From the NCBI GenBank assembly GCA_964605705.1, contig CAZSDW010000022.1:1-57108 (forward strand): a stretch of 57,108 nt of DNA, read 5' to 3'. The stretch comes from CAZSDW01 sp964605705 (lineage in GTDB: Bacteria > Fidelibacterota > UBA2242). The translations under genes were made by a program, and so were the position numbers. Positions 54,364 through 57,108 of the stretch are shown here, one piece after another. Under the pieces are notes generated by a model. That model worked only from the letters and a program-made list of their open reading frames with translations. It was not told the origin of the DNA and ran no database searches. Each line of letters opens with the position of its first letter. Positions within the stretch are counted from its first letter, which is position 1.

Positions 54364-56304
54364 TTATTCGCCAGCCTGAAAAGGAGATGCGGGCAGACCC
54401 TCCTTATTATATAAATTTGCTGTTTCCGGATTATCAGCCCAGGCGTATCGGACCGCCACCGGCTTTGCAATATTATCATTCCAAACCACAACTTTATCAC
54501 CTTTTATCTGTGCCTTTGCCCAGATAAATTTATGGTCAGGACCTGCAACGGCAAAATGTTTCAGATCGCCTCCACCTTTGGCGATTAAGCCGCTTCCTGT
54601 ATTTGAAAATGAGAGAATGATCCGATTTCTCTTAATTTTCATGGATTGATAAATAGGACCTGAGTAAACCACGTGGTCATCGCCATAGGCGACTTTTTGT
54701 GCCGCCAGCGCAAGCCGTTTTCCAACATCTTCTTTATTTAGCGGATGAATGTCATTCCATTCACCAATATCGATTGCCACTGCCATTGCCGTGTTTGGAA
54801 CGGACAGTGTTTTGAGTTGTGCCTCTCTCAATTCCGCCCAATCGCTTTCGGAAGGATCGGCTTTTATCTCCATAAAATTATGCAGCTGAACATACAAAAA
54901 GGGAAAATTGCCCTGATTCCACTTCTGTCGCCAATCTGTAATCAACGCCGGGAAAAGTGTGCGATATTCCTCCGCCCGCCCGGCATTGGATTCGCCCTGA
55001 TACCAAATTGCACCTTTTATGGTATATCGTATCAAGGGATTAATCATACCGTTGTACAAGCCCAACGGTTTCCAACGGATAAAGGTCTGTCCAGGCAATG
55101 GATACATAATCGCACCCAGCCGGTACTGCCACTCACCGGTTAAGTCGATTGTCTCTCCACCGGCAGTCAATTCATAGGGTTTATCTTTGATGAATCCACC
55201 TCTTCCGGCTGTATTTACAACTCTCACGACAAATAAATTTTTTCCGGCTTTGAGGACATGTTTCGGGATGACATACCGCCTTGGCGGATACTGGTAGGAA
55301 ACAGAGCCCACAAATTGACCATTTACATAAACCGAATCACTGTCAACAATACGCCCCATAAACAGTTTTGCCGGTCGATCCGCCATTGAAACCGGCAGGT
55401 AAATCTCCTTCCTGAACCAGACGACGCCGTTTACTGCTCCCAGTCCTTCATCGTCCCAGAAAGACGGAACTGGCATGGTCTTCCAGTCCGATGCATTATA
55501 AGCCGGATCAAACCATGACAGGCTATCCTTGAAACCTTCATCAAGTTGACGGACACGGTGGTACCAGGCACTGCTGACAGCCCTGTCATGTTCAATGATC
55601 TGATTGACATACGCGCTATCCTTAAACATCATAGCAGTCTCAAGATGCACCGGAAAAGCTTTCAGCGCATCCGCACTCAACCAGGCTTCTGCAGGTGAAC
55701 CCCCTACGCTTGCATGTATCAAGCCAATCGGCACCTGGTATTTTTCAAACAATGCTTTCGCAAAAAAGTAACCTGTAGCTGTAAATCCAAGTACGCTCTG
55801 CGGATTTGCTGATTCCCAGAATCCCGACGACAGGTCATCCCGGGCAGTATTGAAGTCATATCGCACCGGAACTAAAAACCGTCTGATGATCGGATTTTCA
55901 GAATTAGCGATCACATCCGGATAACGTTCTTTAACCCGTTCCATCGTCAGATCCATGTTCGATTGCCCCGAACAAATCCAGACATCACCAACCACTATAT
56001 CTTCAATAACGATATGATTACTGGCAAAAATTTCCATTGTATAAGGTCCGCCAGCAGGCGATGCAGGAAGTTTCACTGTCCACTGACCATTTTCATCAGC
56101 ATTTGTATGGTATGTCTCATCCATAAAATCGATCAGGATTTCTTCACCAATCGCCGCCCAACCCCAGATATTGACATCGGTATCTCTCTGTAAAACCATG
56201 CCGTCACTGATTAAACGCGGCAGTCTGACCTGAGAATATGCCAGCTGAAAAAATGACAACACGCATATATAGAAAATCGTTATAAGATTTCGCATCTTCA
56301 TCAT
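54364..56304 (-). CDS. Sialate O-acetylesterase-type SGNH esterase
   Basis: 646 residues. Signal peptide (about 1-24, FFQLAYSQ). An Ig-like N-terminal domain (RLPRLISDGMVLQRDTDVNIWG) precedes the SASA/SGNH catalytic domain: WICSGQSNMDL near 110 with the nucleophile Ser, HASVGGSPAEAWLS near 200, and NDIHPLNKEDVGKRLA near 540 with the catalytic His. A galactose-binding-like insert (about 280-400: KEIYLPVSMADRPAKLFMG, DSVYVNGQFVG) is typical. It lacks the sorting domain of its neighbours, so it is probably periplasmic. Family members deacetylate sialic acid or plant glycans. Confidence 0.92.
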   Translation of the reverse strand: MMKMRNLITIFYICVLSFFQLAYSQVRLPRLISDGMVLQRDTDVNIWGWAAIGEEILIDFMDETYHTNADENGQWTVKLPASPAGGPYTMEIFASNHIVIEDIVVGDVWICSGQSNMDLTMERVKERYPDVIANSENPIIRRFLVPVRYDFNTARDDLSSGFWESANPQSVLGFTATGYFFAKALFEKYQVPIGLIHASVGGSPAEAWLSADALKAFPVHLETAMMFKDSAYVNQIIEHDRAVSSAWYHRVRQLDEGFKDSLSWFDPAYNASDWKTMPVPSFWDDEGLGAVNGVVWFRKEIYLPVSMADRPAKLFMGRIVDSDSVYVNGQFVGSVSYQYPPRRYVIPKHVLKAGKNLFVVRVVNTAGRGGFIKDKPYELTAGGETIDLTGEWQYRLGAIMYPLPGQTFIRWKPLGLYNGMINPLIRYTIKGAIWYQGESNAGRAEEYRTLFPALITDWRQKWNQGNFPFLYVQLHNFMEIKADPSESDWAELREAQLKTLSVPNTAMAVAIDIGEWNDIHPLNKEDVGKRLALAAQKVAYGDDHVVYSGPIYQSMKIKRNRIILSFSNTGSGLIAKGGGDLKHFAVAGPDHKFIWAKAQIKGDKVVVWNDNIAKPVAVRYAWADNPETANLYNKEGLPASPFQAGE

Positions 56305-56393
56305 GACATTACTCTAAATATTATTTCCCTATCCTATTTGTTTTTGAGTACCGGCGTTTTTTATAAAATTGATAAAACATCCTTTGCAAGAAA

Positions 56394-56430
56394 CTTCGGA
56401 GCGATAAGTTTACTCACTCACCGCTCCGAA
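56394..56430 (-). terminator. Hairpin after the CBM9-like gene
   Basis: TTCGGAGCG and CGCTCCGAA form a perfect 9-bp stem around an 18-base loop, about 50 bases after the stop at 56482 on the minus strand, followed by GTTTCTTG. A plausible but loose terminator that would separate the gene from the esterase. Confidence 0.6.
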
Positions 56431-56481
56431 TTGCTTTAATTACTATCCATCTCGGTCGATTGCCTTGCCGATGGATTTGAC

Positions 56482-57108
56482 TTACTTCTGCAATAGCAAT
56501 TTTTTCGTCTCTGAAAATTCACCAATTTGCAGTCTGTAAAAATAGATGCCGCTCGGAAATCCATCTGCCGTCCAGCTGATTTCATAGTCACCGGACGTTT
56601 GCACATTGTTAACCAAAGTGGCAACTTCCTGTCCCGCCGTATTAAAAATCTTCAGAGTCACAAAATCAGAATTGGGCAGCGAGTACGTAATAGTCGTGGA
56701 TGGATTAAAGGGATTAGGATAATTCTGGGAAAGGGCAAAGTTTTTCACGACAGCCGACGGTGCGGAAACAGCATTTGTAATAGTGGGGATGAAAATCTGT
56801 GGATCTGGATAGGCGATCGAAGGATCCACTAAACTTTCCGCTATATAATTTATTTTGTGATCGTCTAAGAGTTCCATATAACCCATATAAGTGCAGTCAG
56901 TCCATACAGCGTCCACAAGACTTGCAGCCCATTCAATGGAATTATCCCTCGCACTTGCACCATTGTCGTTGTCATGAATCGCGACGGCAAAACCGTAAAT
57001 GTCTCCCGACATGGGATAAATGGGACCTTTACTGGTAGTGGCGACCCATTCCCACTTGAGCCGGCATTCCACAATATAACCATTTTCTGTCAAAGCGCGG
57101 GCATAGTC
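56482..57108 (-). CDS. C-terminal part of a CBM9-like secreted protein with sorting domain
   Basis: The frame is open to the right edge (208 codons seen, including DYARA upstream of an internal TTG at 57093), so the N-terminus lies outside. The first 110 residues (NGYIVECRLKWEW, DIYGFAVAIHDNDNG, WAASLVDAVWTD) match the end of a CBM9/DOMON-like sugar-binding domain, often attached to xylanases. The last 75 start at NYPNPFNPSTTITY and end TKKLLLQK, the type A sorting domain. A catalytic domain could lie off the window. Confidence 0.85.
   Translation of the reverse strand, partial: DYARALTENGYIVECRLKWEWVATTSKGPIYPMSGDIYGFAVAIHDNDNGASARDNSIEWAASLVDAVWTDCTYMGYMELLDDHKINYIAESLVDPSIAYPDPQIFIPTITNAVSAPSAVVKNFALSQNYPNPFNPSTTITYSLPNSDFVTLKIFNTAGQEVATLVNNVQTSGDYEISWTADGFPSGIYFYRLQIGEFSETKKLLLQK

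Overview
The window looks like part of a metagenome-assembled or draft scaffold (two runs of exactly 100 N) from a Gram-negative bacterium of the FCB superphylum outside the classical Bacteroidetes. Calditrichota, Ignavibacteriota, KSB1 or Marinimicrobia-type lineages are the candidates. Three secreted proteins carry the YPNPFNP-type C-terminal sorting domain, there is a TamA/TamB pair and a GldA/F/G-like ABC cluster, and one promoter matches the sigma-70 consensus exactly. No rRNA or other phylogenetic marker is present, so the phylum stays open.

Layout. 1-2839: a single-chain type IIG restriction-modification enzyme running off the left edge, followed by a short inverted-repeat element. 3195-5576: a secreted LamG/GLUG protein with a sorting domain. 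5684-10427: a RACo-like corrinoid activator, divergent from a corrinoid adenosyltransferase-prephenate dehydratase pair; then an MDR alcohol dehydrogenase and a small SpoIIAA-like protein. 10510-13062: a receiver plus five-PAS protein with a freshly duplicated PAS unit. 13230-16904: a YdeI-like gene and a five-gene operon (ECF sigma, anti-sigma, two Spy/CpxP-like proteins, a degenerate NadC paralogue). 17142-26326: a DUF362 protein, and AddA- and AddB-like helicase-nucleases separated by an oppositely oriented phytol-kinase/DUF92 fusion. 26667-29456: an RRM protein, a U32 peptidase-family protein, and a thioredoxin-TPR lipoprotein whose reading frame contains an in-frame TGA exactly at the first catalytic cysteine, a probable selenoprotein. 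29714-41146: one long co-directional run of twelve genes comprising a TPR lipoprotein, MoxR, DUF58, a BatD/DUF4381-like protein and two tandem copies of an ATPase-permease-GldG-DUF4340 cassette. 41288-49663: tamB-tamA-clpB. 49916-52868: two tRNA-Ser genes, each followed by duplicated copies of its own 3' end; at one of them the copies carry GIY-YIG nuclease ORFs, and both assembly gaps fall in these repeats. An acyl-CoA synthetase lies between the tRNAs. 52961-57108: a secreted polysaccharide deacetylase, an acetylesterase and the C-terminal part of a CBM9-like sorted protein, probably serving acetylated plant glycans.

The observations most worth following are the candidate selenoprotein with a plausible SECIS hairpin, the tRNA-tail/GIY-YIG units, the duplicated GldG/DUF4340 transporter cassettes attached to a MoxR system, the NadC paralogue lacking catalytic residues inside a stress operon, and the fused isoprenoid-alcohol/phosphate kinase.
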